17,222 bases of DNA, taken from assembly GCA_964553705.1 (NCBI GenBank), contig CAZKKV010000020.1, forward strand, positions 1 to 17,222, in the 5' to 3' direction. Made by a program: the position numbers and the translations under genes. The stretch comes from CAYXNZ01 sp964553705 (GTDB lineage: Bacteria; Patescibacteriota; Patescibacteriia; Patescibacteriales; GWC2-42-12). Each line of letters begins with the position of its first letter. The stretch's first letter is position 1. The notes beneath the pieces were generated by a model that did not search any database, was not told the origin of the DNA, and worked only from the letters and a program-made list of their open reading frames with translations. Positions 1 to 7,582 of this stretch are shown piece by piece.

Positions 1-25
1 AGCTTTCTAAGCTAGCGTTTTTATT
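1..25 (+). terminator. Possible terminator remnant of an upstream gene
   Basis: A 5-bp hairpin (AGCTT 1-5, AAGCT 9-13) is followed by a short T run at 18-22. It could be the end of a terminator whose left part lies outside the window. The stem is short, so this is weak. Confidence 0.25.
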
Positions 26-44
26 ATAATTTATGTTTTTTAAA

Positions 45-73
45 TTGTCAAAGCAATTAAAATGGGGTATAAT
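45..73 (+). promoter_or_regulatory. Sigma-70 type promoter for parAB
   Basis: TTGTCA (45-50) and TATAAT (68-73) are separated by 17 nt, a near-consensus housekeeping promoter. It would start transcription near position 80, giving a leader of about 50 nt before parA. There is no Shine-Dalgarno in front of the parA ATG. Confidence 0.7.
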
Positions 74-131
74 AATTATAAATTAAGAATTAAAAATTCT
101 AATTTTTTAATTTAAATATTTTTTTGTGTAA

Positions 132-902
132 ATGGGTAAAATAATCTCCATAGTTAATCAAAAAGGTGGAGTAGGTAAAACCACCACGGCTTTAAATTTG
201 GGAGCTTATTTAGCTTATTTGGGGAAGAGCGTGTTGTTAGTAGATATTGATCCGCAGGCGAATGCCACTTCTGGGATAGGTATAGATCATAAAAAATTGG
301 AGTATGGAATATACGAATCATTAATCGGACAAAAGCCAATTTATGAGGTTATCAAACGCACTGTTCAGGATGGTTATCAAGTCGCTCCAGCGACTATTTC
401 TCTGGCTGGTGCTGGCATAGAGTTAGTCGGACTAGAAGACCGTGAATACCGTTTACATAAAATCTTAGTTTCCGTCAAAGATGAATATGATTACATTATA
501 GTCGATGGTCCGCCTTCACTCGGTTTGTTAACTATCAACAGTTTGGTGGCGGCCGACAAGGTCTTAATACCCATTCAGAGCGAGTATTACGCCCTAGAAG
601 GACTGGGACAGCTACTTGAGACGATTTCGTTGGTTCAGGCCAATTTGAAGTCGGAATTAGACATTATGGGAGCGGTAATTACTATGTTTGATCGGCGTAA
701 TCGTTTATCAACCTCAGTAATGAATGAGCTTTATCAATATTTTCCTAATAGAGTTTTTCGATCAGTTATTCCTCGGAGCGTTCGATTGGCTGAGGCGCCG
801 AGTTTTGGCCGTTCAATTTTGCATTATGACCCAAAATCTAAGGGCGGCCGGGCTTATGAAAAATTAGCCAGAGAAATTATTGATTTTGAACAAAGGCAAT
901 GA
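132..902 (+). CDS. parA: ParA/Soj chromosome-partitioning ATPase
   Basis: 256 aa, the usual length for chromosomal ParA/Soj. This family consists of ATP-dependent dimerising proteins that bind DNA non-specifically and move ParB-parS complexes to segregate the origin region. The deviant Walker A motif KGGVGKTT is at residues 11-18 with the signature lysine K11. The switch I/Walker A' region is DIDPQAN (38-44), and Walker B is IIVDGPP with D125. The start is chosen because the ATG lies eight codons before the P-loop strand, as is normal. No Shine-Dalgarno is visible, a common trait of the large genes here. parB follows after 69 nt and both probably share the promoter at 45-73. Assignment to ParA rather than MinD or a plasmid relative rests on the adjacent parB. 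Confidence 0.95.
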   Translation: MGKIISIVNQKGGVGKTTTALNLGAYLAYLGKSVLLVDIDPQANATSGIGIDHKKLEYGIYESLIGQKPIYEVIKRTVQDGYQVAPATISLAGAGIELVGLEDREYRLHKILVSVKDEYDYIIVDGPPSLGLLTINSLVAADKVLIPIQSEYYALEGLGQLLETISLVQANLKSELDIMGAVITMFDRRNRLSTSVMNELYQYFPNRVFRSVIPRSVRLAEAPSFGRSILHYDPKSKGGRAYEKLAREIIDFEQRQ

Positions 903-971
903 TTATTTTTTTAATTTCCAATTTTTAATAATTTAATTTTCAGTTAATAAAAAAATTAACAATATAATAAT

Positions 972-1853
972 ATGTCGAGTGATGGTTTGGGTCGGGGACT
1001 AAGTTCTCTGATACCACAAAAAGTAAAAAAAGTAACAACCACATCTTCAGGTGATGCGGTTTTAAGCGTGGCATCTGAATCAGATGAAAATAAAATTTTG
1101 CAACTGGGAATCGACCAGATAAGAGTTAATTCGTTACAACCAAGAAGTGATTTTAATGAAACGCAATTGAATGAATTAGTTGAATCAATAAAACGATACG
1201 GTATAATTCAGCCGTTGATAGTCCACAAGAAAAATGGCCAGTACGAATTAATCGCTGGCGAGAGAAGATTGCGGGCAGCCAAGACAATAGGCATGGAAAA
1301 AGTGCCGGCAATCATCCGTGAGGTTGGCGAGCAGGAAAAATTGGAAATAGCTTTAATTGAGAATTTACAACGAGAGGATTTGAATTCAATTGAAACAGCG
1401 TTGGCTTACCGAAAATTAATTGATGAATTTAATTTAACGCAAGAAGAGGTTGGTACTAGAGTTGGTAAATCACGTTCAGGCGTAACCAACACTCTGCGTC
1501 TGCTTAATTTACCGGAAGAGATTCAACAGGGTTTGAAAGACGGTTGGATTAACGAAGGTCACGCTAAATTAATTGGCGGATTGGACAATGAAGATAGGCA
1601 GTTGGCTTTGTATAAAAAGATAATTAGAAATAAATTGACTGTTGAGGGAGCGATAAAAGAAACAAGAAGAATGGGTGGTACAAAACAGGCTAGAATAAAA
1701 ATAAACTATCAAGACAAAGACAAAGAATTCGCCTTTCGTGAGTTTTTTGGTTCTAGGATTGAAGTGAAGCGCAAAGGTAAGGGTGGAGAGATAAGAATTT
1801 ATTTTTCTGATGATGAGGAATTGGGAGAGATTACTAGTAAAGTTAGACGATAA
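972..1853 (+). CDS. parB: ParB/Spo0J chromosome-partitioning protein
   Basis: 293 aa. ParB family proteins bind parS sites, spread as CTP-loaded clamps and stimulate the ParA ATPase. The extreme N-terminus carries GLGRGLSSLIP (residues 5-15), the conserved ParA-interacting segment, which supports this start codon. The CTP-binding/ParB nuclease-like fold follows, with GERRLRAA (96-103) and ENLQREDLN (130-138). A helix-turn-helix is at about residues 155-180 and a C-terminal dimerisation region is at about 235-293. It lies 69 nt after parA in the same orientation. The gap holds a small AT hairpin (GTTAAT 943-948 with ATTAAC 955-960) and no Shine-Dalgarno. I saw no copy of the B. subtilis-type parS in the window, so the binding site is elsewhere or divergent. 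Confidence 0.95.
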   Translation: MSSDGLGRGLSSLIPQKVKKVTTTSSGDAVLSVASESDENKILQLGIDQIRVNSLQPRSDFNETQLNELVESIKRYGIIQPLIVHKKNGQYELIAGERRLRAAKTIGMEKVPAIIREVGEQEKLEIALIENLQREDLNSIETALAYRKLIDEFNLTQEEVGTRVGKSRSGVTNTLRLLNLPEEIQQGLKDGWINEGHAKLIGGLDNEDRQLALYKKIIRNKLTVEGAIKETRRMGGTKQARIKINYQDKDKEFAFREFFGSRIEVKRKGKGGEIRIYFSDDEELGEITSKVRR

Positions 1854-1878
1854 TATTCTTTTATTACAATTTTATTTT

Positions 1879-1909
1879 AGAGGCGTATATTAATGCGTCT
1901 CTATTTTTA
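1879..1909 (+). terminator. Rho-independent terminator after parB
   Basis: A 10-bp stem with two G-T wobbles (1879-1888 with 1893-1902), a 4-nt loop and a T-rich tail ATTTTTAT. It closes the parAB unit 25 nt after the parB stop. Confidence 0.7.
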
Positions 1910-1919
1910 TGCTACAGAT

Positions 1920-1949
1920 TTGCCAATAGGTGGTAAAATATTATATTAT
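1920..1949 (+). promoter_or_regulatory. Likely dnaE promoter
   Basis: TTGCCA (1920-1925) is followed by overlapping -10 candidates TATATT (1942-1947, 16-nt spacer) and TATTAT (1944-1949, 18-nt spacer). It lies just after the parB terminator. The predicted leader to the dnaE ATG is about 65-70 nt. Confidence 0.45.
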
Positions 1950-2021
1950 AAAACTAGAAAAAAGTTATTCAAAGGGGGTTTATCGCGCACATAGTGATGA
2001 ACCCTTATCTGTTTAAATTAC

Positions 2022-5000
2022 ATGAATTTTGTTCATCTCCATGTCCATAGCCATTATTCTTTACTTGACGGTTTGACCAAAATTGACGAACTGGTAGACA
2101 AAGCTAAAGAAATGGGTTTTACTAGCCTGGCCTTAACCGACCATGGTGTTATGTATGGCGTGGTTGAATTTTATCAAAAATGTAAAAAAGCTGGCATCAA
2201 ACCGATTATCGGCGTTGAAGTCTATCTGGCTTCTGGTTCGCGTTTGAACAAAAATGTTAAAAGCGATGAAAAAAATTACCATCTTTTACTTCTGGCAAAA
2301 AACGAACAAGGCTACAAAAACTTAATTAAAATGACAACTATCGCTCATTTGGAAGGGTTTTACTATAAGCCGAGAATTGATTGGGAAGTTTTACAAAAAC
2401 ATAATGACGGATTAATCGCCTGTTCGGCTTGTTTGTCTGGTGAAATTCCGAAATTAATTTTGGCTGGAAATTTGGTCAAGGCGAAAAAAAGAGCAATTGA
2501 ATATCGGGAGTTATTTGGTAAGGATAATTTTTATTTAGAATTGCAACACCATGCCAATAACCAGGATCAAATTTTAGCGAATAAACATATTATTGCTTTA
2601 GCTAAAGAATTAAACATCTCATTAATAGCAACTAACGATTCCCATTATTTAAATAAAGATGACGATGAGCCACAGGATGTTTTGCTTTGTCTACAAACAA
2701 AAAAGAAAAAAGAGGATCGCGATCGAATGATGATGTTGGGTGATGATTTTTCATTGCTTAGTGCCAAAGACATGGTAGAAGCTTTTAAAGATACCCCAGA
2801 AGCTATTACTAATACGGTAAAAATTGCTGAAAAATGTAATTTTGAATTAGAATTAGGGAAAATTCAGTTACCTTATTTTGAAGTACCTAATGGTTATGAC
2901 GAAGATAGTTATTTGGTTGAAAAATGCAAACAAGGTTTGGTGAATCGATATAATAAAACATATGAGCAAGTTGAATCGGAAATTAAAGAGAGAATGGATT
3001 ATGAATTGTCGGTGATAAAAAATATGGGTTGGCCGTCATATTTTTTAATTGTCGCTGATTTTGTTAATTGGGCAAAAGAACAAAAAATTGTTGTCGGGCC
3101 TGGTCGTGGTTCAGCCGCTGGCTCCATTGTTTGTTATTTGACTGGTATTACTAATTTGGATCCGCTTAAATATGATTTACTATTTGAACGTTTTTTAAAT
3201 CCGGATCGTATTTCTATGCCTGATATTGATATGGATTTTGCCGATATTAGGCGGGATGAGGTAATTCGTTATGTAGAGAATAAATACGGCAAAGACCACG
3301 TGGCGCAGATTATCACTTTCGGTACTATGGCCGCTCGAGCGGCGATTCGGGATGTCGGACGAGTTTTGAACTATCCATATGATTATTGCGACCGACTGGC
3401 AAAAATGATTCCGATGTTTTCCAAGATTGATCAGGCACTTCGAGTGGTAGCCGAACTAAAAGAGGCTTATCAAAAAGAAGAGGGAGTGCGTCAGATTATT
3501 GATTATGCTAAAAGATTAGAGGGAGTGGCTCGTCATGTCTCAACCCATGCTTGTGGCGTCGTTATTACTAAGGAATCAATGGATAATTATATGCCTCGCC
3601 AGTTTGCCTCCTCATCGGATCGGTCGATTGTGTCGCAGTATTCGCTTCATCCGATTGAAGATTTAGGGCTTCTTAAAATGGATTTTTTGGGGCTTAAAAA
3701 TTTAACGATTATTGAGTCAGCGATTAAAATCATCAAAAATACGCGGGGAGTTGAAGTGGATATTGACAAGATACCGATGGATGACAAGATGACTTACAGA
3801 TTATTTCAAGACGGAGGAACAACCGGTGTTTTTCAATTTGAATCAAGTGGTATGAAACGTTATCTAAAAGAATTAAAATCGACTGAATTTGAAGATATTA
3901 TTGCTATGGTGGCTCTGTACCGTCCTGGACCAATGGAGTGGATACCTGATTATATCGCTGGCAAGCACGGTAAGAAAAAATTAACATATTTGCATCCAAA
4001 ATTAGAACCAATTTTGAAAAAAACTTATGGCGTGGCAATTTATCAAGAGCAAGTAATGCAAATTGCTCGTGATTTGGCCGGCTTTACTATGGCTGAGGCT
4101 GATGTTCTGCGCAAAGCCATGGGTAAAAAAATAGCTGAACTATTGGCGGAGCAAAAAGAGAAATTTGTTGATGGTTGTGTCAAAAATAGTATTTCTAGCC
4201 AATTGGCCGAAAAAATATTTTCATTTATTGAGCCTTTTGCTGGCTACGGTTTTAATCGTAGTCATGCTGCCTGTTATGCTTTAATCGGCTATCAGACAGC
4301 TTATTTGAAATCTCATTGGCCGACTGAGTTTATGGCGGCTTTGTTGACAGCTGACCAGCAAAATATGGATCGAGTAGCAATTGAAATTGAAGAATGTCGA
4401 AATATGGACATTAATGTCTTACCGCCGAATATAAATCAATCATTCAGTTCATTTACAGTAATTACTTCTGGCACGGAGAAAAATCAAGTGATTGATAAAA
4501 GTGAAACGCCAACGACTATTCGTTTTGGTCTGAAGGCAATTAAAAATATCGGTGATCATATCGCCGAAGAGATTATTAGAGAAAGGAAAGAAAATGGGCC
4601 ATACCAGGATATTGGTGATTTTTTGGAAAGAGTGCAAGATAAAGATTTAAACAAAAAATCATTAGAGAGTTTAATAAAGTGTGGTGGGCTGGACATGTTC
4701 GGTGATCGTGGAGAGTTATTGGGTAATATGGACAATCTGTTGAATTATAATCGCGAAATAACGCAATCAAAAAATAGCGGTCAAACTAGTTTGTTTGCTT
4801 CAGCTCCAAATTTAAGTGCGAACAACAAAATTAAATTAGAAAAATCTCCTCCAGCCACTCAGTCGGAAACATTAGCATGGGAGAAAGAATTACTTGGTTT
4901 GTATATCACAGAGCACCCGTTAACCGACTATAAGCCATTTTTAAGTGAAAAAATTCTGTCAATTTCCAATTTAGCGCAGCATATAAAAGATTATCAGGTT

Positions 5001-5603
5001 AATGTTGTTGGTGTAGTAACGAAAATTCAAAAAATTATTACCAGATCAAGCGAAGCGATGTTGTTTGTAAAAATCGAAGATTTAAGTGGTAGTTTGGAAA
5101 TTTTAGTTTTTCCGAGTTTATTGAAAGAAATCCCGTCAGTTTGGCAAGAGGGAAAGATTATAGTTTGTCGGGGAAAATTATCAGACAAAGATCGAGACAT
5201 CAAATTACTTTGCAACAACGCAACGGAGTTAAATATAGATAAAGCCGGTGAGATTATCAGTAAGTTTGTTAATAATACAAATGGTTTTAATAAAAATGGA
5301 AATAATGGAAATTTTGGCTACAAGCGTTTTAACTCTGTGCCAGTGAATATGAGCGAAAGAGAAGCGGTAAAAAATATCACTTGGGAAGGAAATGATTTAC
5401 ATATAAAAATTTCAGATAAAATATCTAATGAAGCAATGTCTAAACTAAAAAAGCTATTGGAAGAAAATCCTGGTAGTGCAAAAGTCTATTTCGAAATAAA
5501 AACTGCTAATAGCCAAACAAACACGATTGAGACCGAATTGGGCGTTAGCGGACAAAAAACATTAATTGATTCAATCGAAAGACTGATTAGACAAAATGTT
5601 TAA
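2022..5603 (+). CDS. dnaE: DNA polymerase III alpha subunit (DnaE)
   Basis: 1193 aa, the catalytic subunit of the replicative polymerase (C-family, DnaE type). An N-terminal PHP domain (about 1-270) keeps likely metal ligands: H7 and H9 in HLHVHSH, D40-H41, E66, and D206/H208 in NDSHYL. The polymerase core follows: GPGRGSAAGS (359-368), the catalytic pair D401/D403 in PDIDMDF, and the third Asp D554 in KMDFLGLKNL, nearly the same numbering as E. coli alpha. Residues around 745-775 (GYGFNRSHAACYALIGYQ) are typical DnaE sequence. An internal clamp-binding motif QTSLF sits at 921-925 and an OB-fold at about 990-1035. An Asn/Gly-rich linker (about 1085-1105) leads to a short C-terminal domain. 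The start fits the family N-terminus, with no Shine-Dalgarno. The next gene follows after 45 nt. Confidence 0.97.
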   Translation: MNFVHLHVHSHYSLLDGLTKIDELVDKAKEMGFTSLALTDHGVMYGVVEFYQKCKKAGIKPIIGVEVYLASGSRLNKNVKSDEKNYHLLLLAKNEQGYKNLIKMTTIAHLEGFYYKPRIDWEVLQKHNDGLIACSACLSGEIPKLILAGNLVKAKKRAIEYRELFGKDNFYLELQHHANNQDQILANKHIIALAKELNISLIATNDSHYLNKDDDEPQDVLLCLQTKKKKEDRDRMMMLGDDFSLLSAKDMVEAFKDTPEAITNTVKIAEKCNFELELGKIQLPYFEVPNGYDEDSYLVEKCKQGLVNRYNKTYEQVESEIKERMDYELSVIKNMGWPSYFLIVADFVNWAKEQKIVVGPGRGSAAGSIVCYLTGITNLDPLKYDLLFERFLNPDRISMPDIDMDFADIRRDEVIRYVENKYGKDHVAQIITFGTMAARAAIRDVGRVLNYPYDYCDRLAKMIPMFSKIDQALRVVAELKEAYQKEEGVRQIIDYAKRLEGVARHVSTHACGVVITKESMDNYMPRQFASSSDRSIVSQYSLHPIEDLGLLKMDFLGLKNLTIIESAIKIIKNTRGVEVDIDKIPMDDKMTYRLFQDGGTTGVFQFESSGMKRYLKELKSTEFEDIIAMVALYRPGPMEWIPDYIAGKHGKKKLTYLHPKLEPILKKTYGVAIYQEQVMQIARDLAGFTMAEADVLRKAMGKKIAELLAEQKEKFVDGCVKNSISSQLAEKIFSFIEPFAGYGFNRSHAACYALIGYQTAYLKSHWPTEFMAALLTADQQNMDRVAIEIEECRNMDINVLPPNINQSFSSFTVITSGTEKNQVIDKSETPTTIRFGLKAIKNIGDHIAEEIIRERKENGPYQDIGDFLERVQDKDLNKKSLESLIKCGGLDMFGDRGELLGNMDNLLNYNREITQSKNSGQTSLFASAPNLSANNKIKLEKSPPATQSETLAWEKELLGLYITEHPLTDYKPFLSEKILSISNLAQHIKDYQVNVVGVVTKIQKIITRSSEAMLFVKIEDLSGSLEILVFPSLLKEIPSVWQEGKIIVCRGKLSDKDRDIKLLCNNATELNIDKAGEIISKFVNNTNGFNKNGNNGNFGYKRFNSVPVNMSEREAVKNITWEGNDLHIKISDKISNEAMSKLKKLLEENPGSAKVYFEIKTANSQTNTIETELGVSGQKTLIDSIERLIRQNV

Positions 5604-5648
5604 AAATTGGTAAAATAAAATATATAAAAATTTAAATAAGTTAAAAAT

Positions 5649-6917
5649 ATGGCTGAGACAAAAAAAGTAAAAAAACCAAAAAGAAAAACTGCGAAAAAGA
5701 CAGGAGTTAAAAAGATAACGAATAAAATATCGGATGTTTTTGAACCGATTGAAGAAAGCATAGAAAAAAAAGTAGTAGCTAATAAGCAAAAAACCGTTTC
5801 TCTCGGTACTTATAAAAAGATTGCGATTAGTTTTGTCGTGTTGACGATTGCTTTGGTGGCGTTGGTTTTTTATTTTTCTTTTGCTAGAGTATCAATCTTG
5901 TTAATACCGAATCAGGAAAGGATAAGTGATTTGATTAATGTTAATGTTTATGACCAAAGTCAAGAAAAATTAGCTGGAGCAAAAGATGTTGTTGGATCAG
6001 TCAAACAGATTGAGATTAGCTTATCGAAAGAATATCAGGCTACCAACAGAGAAGTTTTAGGTGAAGAGGTTATCGGTAAAATTATAATTATAAATAAATA
6101 CATCAAAAATCAGCCTTTAGTGGCGACTACTCGTTTACTTAGCCAAGACGGCAAACTGTTTAGATTGAAAAATACGGTAAATGTGCCAGCTGGCGGGCAG
6201 ATTGAGGTTGAGGTTTATGCTGATGAGCCGAATACTGAAATGGCGATTGGGCCAACCACTTTCACTATTCCAGGTTTATGGGCGGGCTTACAGGATAAAA
6301 TTTATGGCAAAAGCGAAGCAAAGATGGTTTACAGTGAAAAAGTAAAAATTAAAATTCAACAGAGCGATATTGATTCAGCAGTTAAAGATTTAAAAGATAT
6401 GCTGTTAGAAAAAACAAAAAACGACATCGGGGATGCGTATAAAAATTATGACCAGGTATTATATGAAGTTGACAATAATTCGATTAAGCAAGAGCTAGAC
6501 GGAAAAGTTGGAGAAGAAAAACCGTCTTTTAATCTATCTATGAAAACAAAAGTTACGATTGTAGCTTTTGGCAATGAAAAGATTGTAGACATGGCAAATC
6601 AGAAATTCGCTTTAGCTATACCAGACGATAGAGAAGTTATTGATTTAATAGCAGATGATTTTAGTTACAATTTATTAAACTGCAATATTGAAAAATTAAC
6701 AGCTGCTGTTAGAGTGCAGGTGATGGCTAAAACAACAATCAAGGACGAGACTAACATAGTTGATAGAGAGAAACTCGTCGGATTAACAGAGGCACAGTTA
6801 AATGAGTATTTAAATAATCTTCCAGAAATTGCTGGTTTTGAAGCAAAATTTTTCCCGTCTTTTGTGCAAAAAGTGCCGAGTTTAGTTGACCGTATAAAAA
6901 TTGAGATTAAAAAATAA
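5649..6917 (+). CDS. Conserved membrane-anchored protein of unknown function
   Basis: 422 aa, function not established. A very Lys-rich cytoplasmic N-terminus (1-57, many KK pairs) leads into one transmembrane helix (about 57-79, SFVVLTIALVALVFYF). About 340 residues outside the membrane follow, with beta-rich stretches such as the segment at 145-220 and a C-terminal segment (about 380-420) ending in DRIKIEI. The architecture resembles single-pass CPR proteins that are sometimes annotated as baseplate J-like, but I cannot confirm a domain from sequence alone. It starts 45 nt after dnaE in the same direction with no terminator between, so co-transcription is likely. A 20-codon ORF and a perfect terminator follow. 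No catalytic motif is visible; a structural or envelope role is an inference from topology. Confidence 0.85.
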   Translation: MAETKKVKKPKRKTAKKTGVKKITNKISDVFEPIEESIEKKVVANKQKTVSLGTYKKIAISFVVLTIALVALVFYFSFARVSILLIPNQERISDLINVNVYDQSQEKLAGAKDVVGSVKQIEISLSKEYQATNREVLGEEVIGKIIIINKYIKNQPLVATTRLLSQDGKLFRLKNTVNVPAGGQIEVEVYADEPNTEMAIGPTTFTIPGLWAGLQDKIYGKSEAKMVYSEKVKIKIQQSDIDSAVKDLKDMLLEKTKNDIGDAYKNYDQVLYEVDNNSIKQELDGKVGEEKPSFNLSMKTKVTIVAFGNEKIVDMANQKFALAIPDDREVIDLIADDFSYNLLNCNIEKLTAAVRVQVMAKTTIKDETNIVDREKLVGLTEAQLNEYLNNLPEIAGFEAKFFPSFVQKVPSLVDRIKIEIKK

Positions 6918-6951
6918 ATAGTAATATAGAAAATCAAGGAGGAGGTTAATC

Positions 6952-7014
6952 ATGACGAAAAAAAGAATCGAAGAGGAAGAAGGAGGAGTATTGGCTCCAG
7001 AAATCAAAACTTAG
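6952..7014 (+). CDS. Candidate 20-aa small protein with strong Shine-Dalgarno
   Basis: ATG at 6952 reads 20 codons to TAG at 7012-7014, giving a charged peptide (MTKKRIEEEE, then GGVLAPEIKT). The ATG is preceded by AAGGAGGAGG (6937-6946), the best Shine-Dalgarno in the window, at ideal spacing; the neighbouring large genes lack one. The ORF lies 34 nt after the 422-aa gene, and a perfect 10-bp terminator starts 10 nt after its stop, so it is the last ORF of that transcript. No homologue is recognised. Its reality rests on the Shine-Dalgarno and the tight terminator. It could be a bona fide micropeptide, or chance coding beside a purine-rich stretch. Confidence 0.5.
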   Translation: MTKKRIEEEEGGVLAPEIKT

Positions 7015-7024
7015 TAATCAAATT

Positions 7025-7065
7025 AGAGGGATGGGTTAATGATGCCATCCCTCTAAAACATTTTT
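7025..7065 (+). terminator. Strong terminator closing the dnaE-hypothetical-sORF unit
   Basis: Perfect 10-bp GC-containing stem (AGAGGGATGG 7025-7034 with CCATCCCTCT 7045-7054), 10-nt loop. The T run at 7061-7065 begins six bases after the stem. The same T run forms part of the -35 box of the next promoter. Confidence 0.8.
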
Positions 7066-7092
7066 GACAAAAAATAACAATTATAATATATT
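7064..7092 (+). promoter_or_regulatory. Promoter of the thrS T-box leader
   Basis: A consensus -35 TTGACA (7064-7069) and TATATT (7087-7092) are 17 nt apart. The predicted start is near 7098-7100, immediately before the structured leader. A TATAAT also occurs at 7083-7088, but its spacing to the -35 is only 13 nt. Confidence 0.7.
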
Positions 7093-7098
7093 TACATA

Positions 7099-7284
7099 GA
7101 GGTGATTGCTGCAGTTACCAACTGCAGTCCCATCCCGAGTATTCGGGATTGGGATTCCGAGTGTTTGGAACTAAGCCAAAATTAACGAAGTGTCTCGAAA
7201 AATCGGGAAATTCGGGTGGAACCGCGGAGTAGAAGCTCCGTCCCGATGCATAATTTGTATTGTGTATCAGGACGGAGCTTTTTA
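7099..7284 (+). promoter_or_regulatory. T-box riboswitch controlling thrS
   Basis: The hallmark T-box sequence GGGTGGAACCGCG is at 7214-7226. T-box leaders sense uncharged tRNA: the NCCA end pairs in the antiterminator bulge and lets transcription continue. The antiterminator can form from ATCGGGA (7202-7208) with TCCCGAT (7241-7247) and CGGAG (7225-7229) with CTCCG (7236-7240). The competing terminator is 7233-7283. Upstream are three hairpins: CTGCAGTT/AACTGCAG around a 3-nt ACC loop (7109-7127); CCCATCCCGA/TCGGGATTGGG (7129-7153); and TTTGG/CCAAA with a 7-nt loop (7164-7180). ACC (7117-7119) and ACT (7170-7172) are threonine codons in hairpin loops, so either may act as specifier. I do not see a canonical long Stem I, so the leader is compact at about 185 nt. 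thrS is the next gene, matching threonine control. Confidence 0.85.
7233..7284 (+). terminator. Regulated terminator of the T-box leader
   Basis: AAGCTCCGTCC (7233-7243) pairs with GGACGGAGCTT (7270-7280). An inner stem (7245-7253 with 7260-7268, two G-T wobbles) caps it, and a T run ends at 7283. Its 5' arm overlaps the 3' arm of the antiterminator, as expected for a T-box switch. Confidence 0.85.
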
Positions 7285-7293
7285 TTATACTTT

Positions 7294-7556
7294 TGTCATT
7301 CCTGTAGATGTTAGGTAATTCGTTGATAAAAGAAATAAGTTTTTTCTACCTTGTCATCCTCAGCTTGACTGGGGATCCATTTTAGAACTAAGTATGTCGG
7401 ATTTTAACCAACAGACAGTAAATAAGATTTTATTGCTATTTAATGGATTCCCGCCTGCGCGGGAATGACAAAAAGAGGGAAACATTTTGTCAGCGAATTA
7501 GTAAACTTATACAATTCCCGCCTGTTCGCCTAAATGGCTGCCAAAAGAGGGAATCT
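7294..7556. repeat. Composite of short dispersed repeats between T-box and thrS
   Basis: This stretch fills most of the 298 nt between the T-box terminator and the thrS start. It holds a TGTCATTCCTG fragment (7294-7304); a 28-nt unit ending GGGGATCCA (7352-7379); an inverted unit TGGATTCCCG...CGGGAATGACA (7444-7470); and a degenerate ATTCCCGCCTG...GGGAAT pair (7512-7556). The 7352-7470 segment has imperfect inverted ends (TGTCAT/ATGACA outside, GGATCCA/TGGATTCC inside), like a MITE of about 119 bp. Related units occur at 13725-13770 and 14282-14393. No ORF is convincing here. Confidence 0.7.
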
Positions 7557-7582
7557 AGTTTAATTAATAAATATATAAAAAT

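Noticed and set aside
1..2021. parS site near parAB
   Set aside because: Looked for the TGTTTCACGTGAAACA type palindrome and saw none.
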